From positions 1 through 6,156 of the forward strand of contig JAPUME010000288.1 of assembly GCA_027294185.1 (NCBI GenBank): 6,156 nt of DNA, written 5' to 3'. The translations under genes and the position numbers were made by a program. Below the pieces are notes generated by a model that saw nothing but the letters and a program-made list of their open reading frames with translations, was not told the origin of the DNA and ran no database searches. Origin of the DNA: Acidobacteriota bacterium (GTDB taxonomy: Bacteria; Acidobacteriota; Terriglobia; UBA7540; JAPUME01). Shown here in pieces: positions 5,968 through 6,156 of the stretch (positions within the stretch are counted from its first letter, which is position 1; each line of letters begins with the position of its first letter).

Positions 5968-6156
5968 GGCGTGTCAGGACCAGATATTCAAACAATCTTT
6001 AGGGGAGGGAGGGTCGCCCCAGGAGATTCAATCCAGGGCGGCAAAGATCAGGATTCGGCGAGATGGAAACGGCAGCCGTATCGTCCTCGTCCTATTCATC
6101 GTTCTTGATCAGGGAAAACTGCTCCTCACCCAATCGTTCGATTATAGCATGCAGTC
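5968..6156. other. Right-edge region without a supported gene
   Basis: No complete gene is convincing here. A plus-strand frame is a shadow of the methyltransferase start. On the minus strand, one frame enters from the edge and ends at TAG (6094-6092) after 20 codons (LHAIIERLGEEQF and so on). It could be the tail of a gene outside the window or chance. A 23-codon ATG frame at 6099-6028 has no good ribosome-binding site. The stretch contains an extended -10 element. Confidence 0.5.
6141..6149 (-). promoter_or_regulatory. Extended -10 promoter element upstream of the methyltransferase gene
   Basis: TGCTATAAT on the minus strand (6149-6141) is a perfect -10 hexamer with the TGn extension. Any -35 would lie beyond the right edge. 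Transcription would start near 6134 and leave a leader of about 167 nt before the ATG at 5967. It may be fortuitous if the same bases encode the tail of an upstream gene. Confidence 0.45.

Noticed and set aside
6001..6020. Second G-rich run as a G-quadruplex
   Set aside because: Only three runs of three or more Gs are close together; the next is more than 20 nt away.

Overview
The window looks like an ordinary chromosomal stretch of a moderately GC-rich, Gram-negative-type bacterium, probably from an environmental genome. A Do-family (DegP/HtrA-type) protease, a secreted protein with an SPase I signal, a complex I subunit standing alone, and a YpdA-type bacillithiol-disulfide-reductase homologue together suggest Acidobacteriota or a neighbouring phylum. 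That assignment is inference; no rRNA or other taxonomic marker is present. No transposase, CRISPR array, integrase, tRNA or rRNA was seen.

Layout. Plus strand, 1-1938: the C-terminal ~444 residues of a two-PDZ HtrA protease, cut by the left edge, then a good intrinsic terminator (1370-1410) and a membrane-anchored staphylococcal-nuclease-like protein. Minus strand, 1979-2452: nuoI, convergent with the nuclease gene and with no other nuo gene beside it. Between nuoI and the next gene is a ~240-bp divergent intergenic region. It holds a near-consensus sigma70 promoter for nuoI that would give an essentially leaderless mRNA, and a G-quadruplex-forming G-run on the plus strand. Plus strand, 2695-3372: a secreted protein resembling a small, free-standing VirB10/TrbI C-terminal domain. 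A perfect 8-bp hairpin separates it from the next minus-strand block.

Minus strand, 5967 down to 3426: an O-methyltransferase-like SAM enzyme, then a 119-bp gap holding thirteen degenerate 8-bp tandem units, then a cysteine-free protein of unknown function (133 codons). This overlaps by a GTGA junction the YpdA-like flavoprotein, so those two are translationally coupled. The right edge (5968-6156) has no convincing complete gene. It carries an extended -10 promoter element pointing at the methyltransferase, or alternatively the last codons of a gene lying outside the window.

How the genes relate. The protease, the nuclease and the VirB10-like protein all act at or beyond the inner membrane; NuoI belongs to the respiratory complex I arm. 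The best-supported functional link is the coupled pair of unknown protein plus YpdA-like reductase. The most interesting points are the loss of the reactive cysteine at the position described in YpdA, the orphan leaderless nuoI, the in-register 8-bp array at the 5' end of the unknown gene, and the solo VirB10-like protein. I see no evidence for an entirely new multi-gene system.
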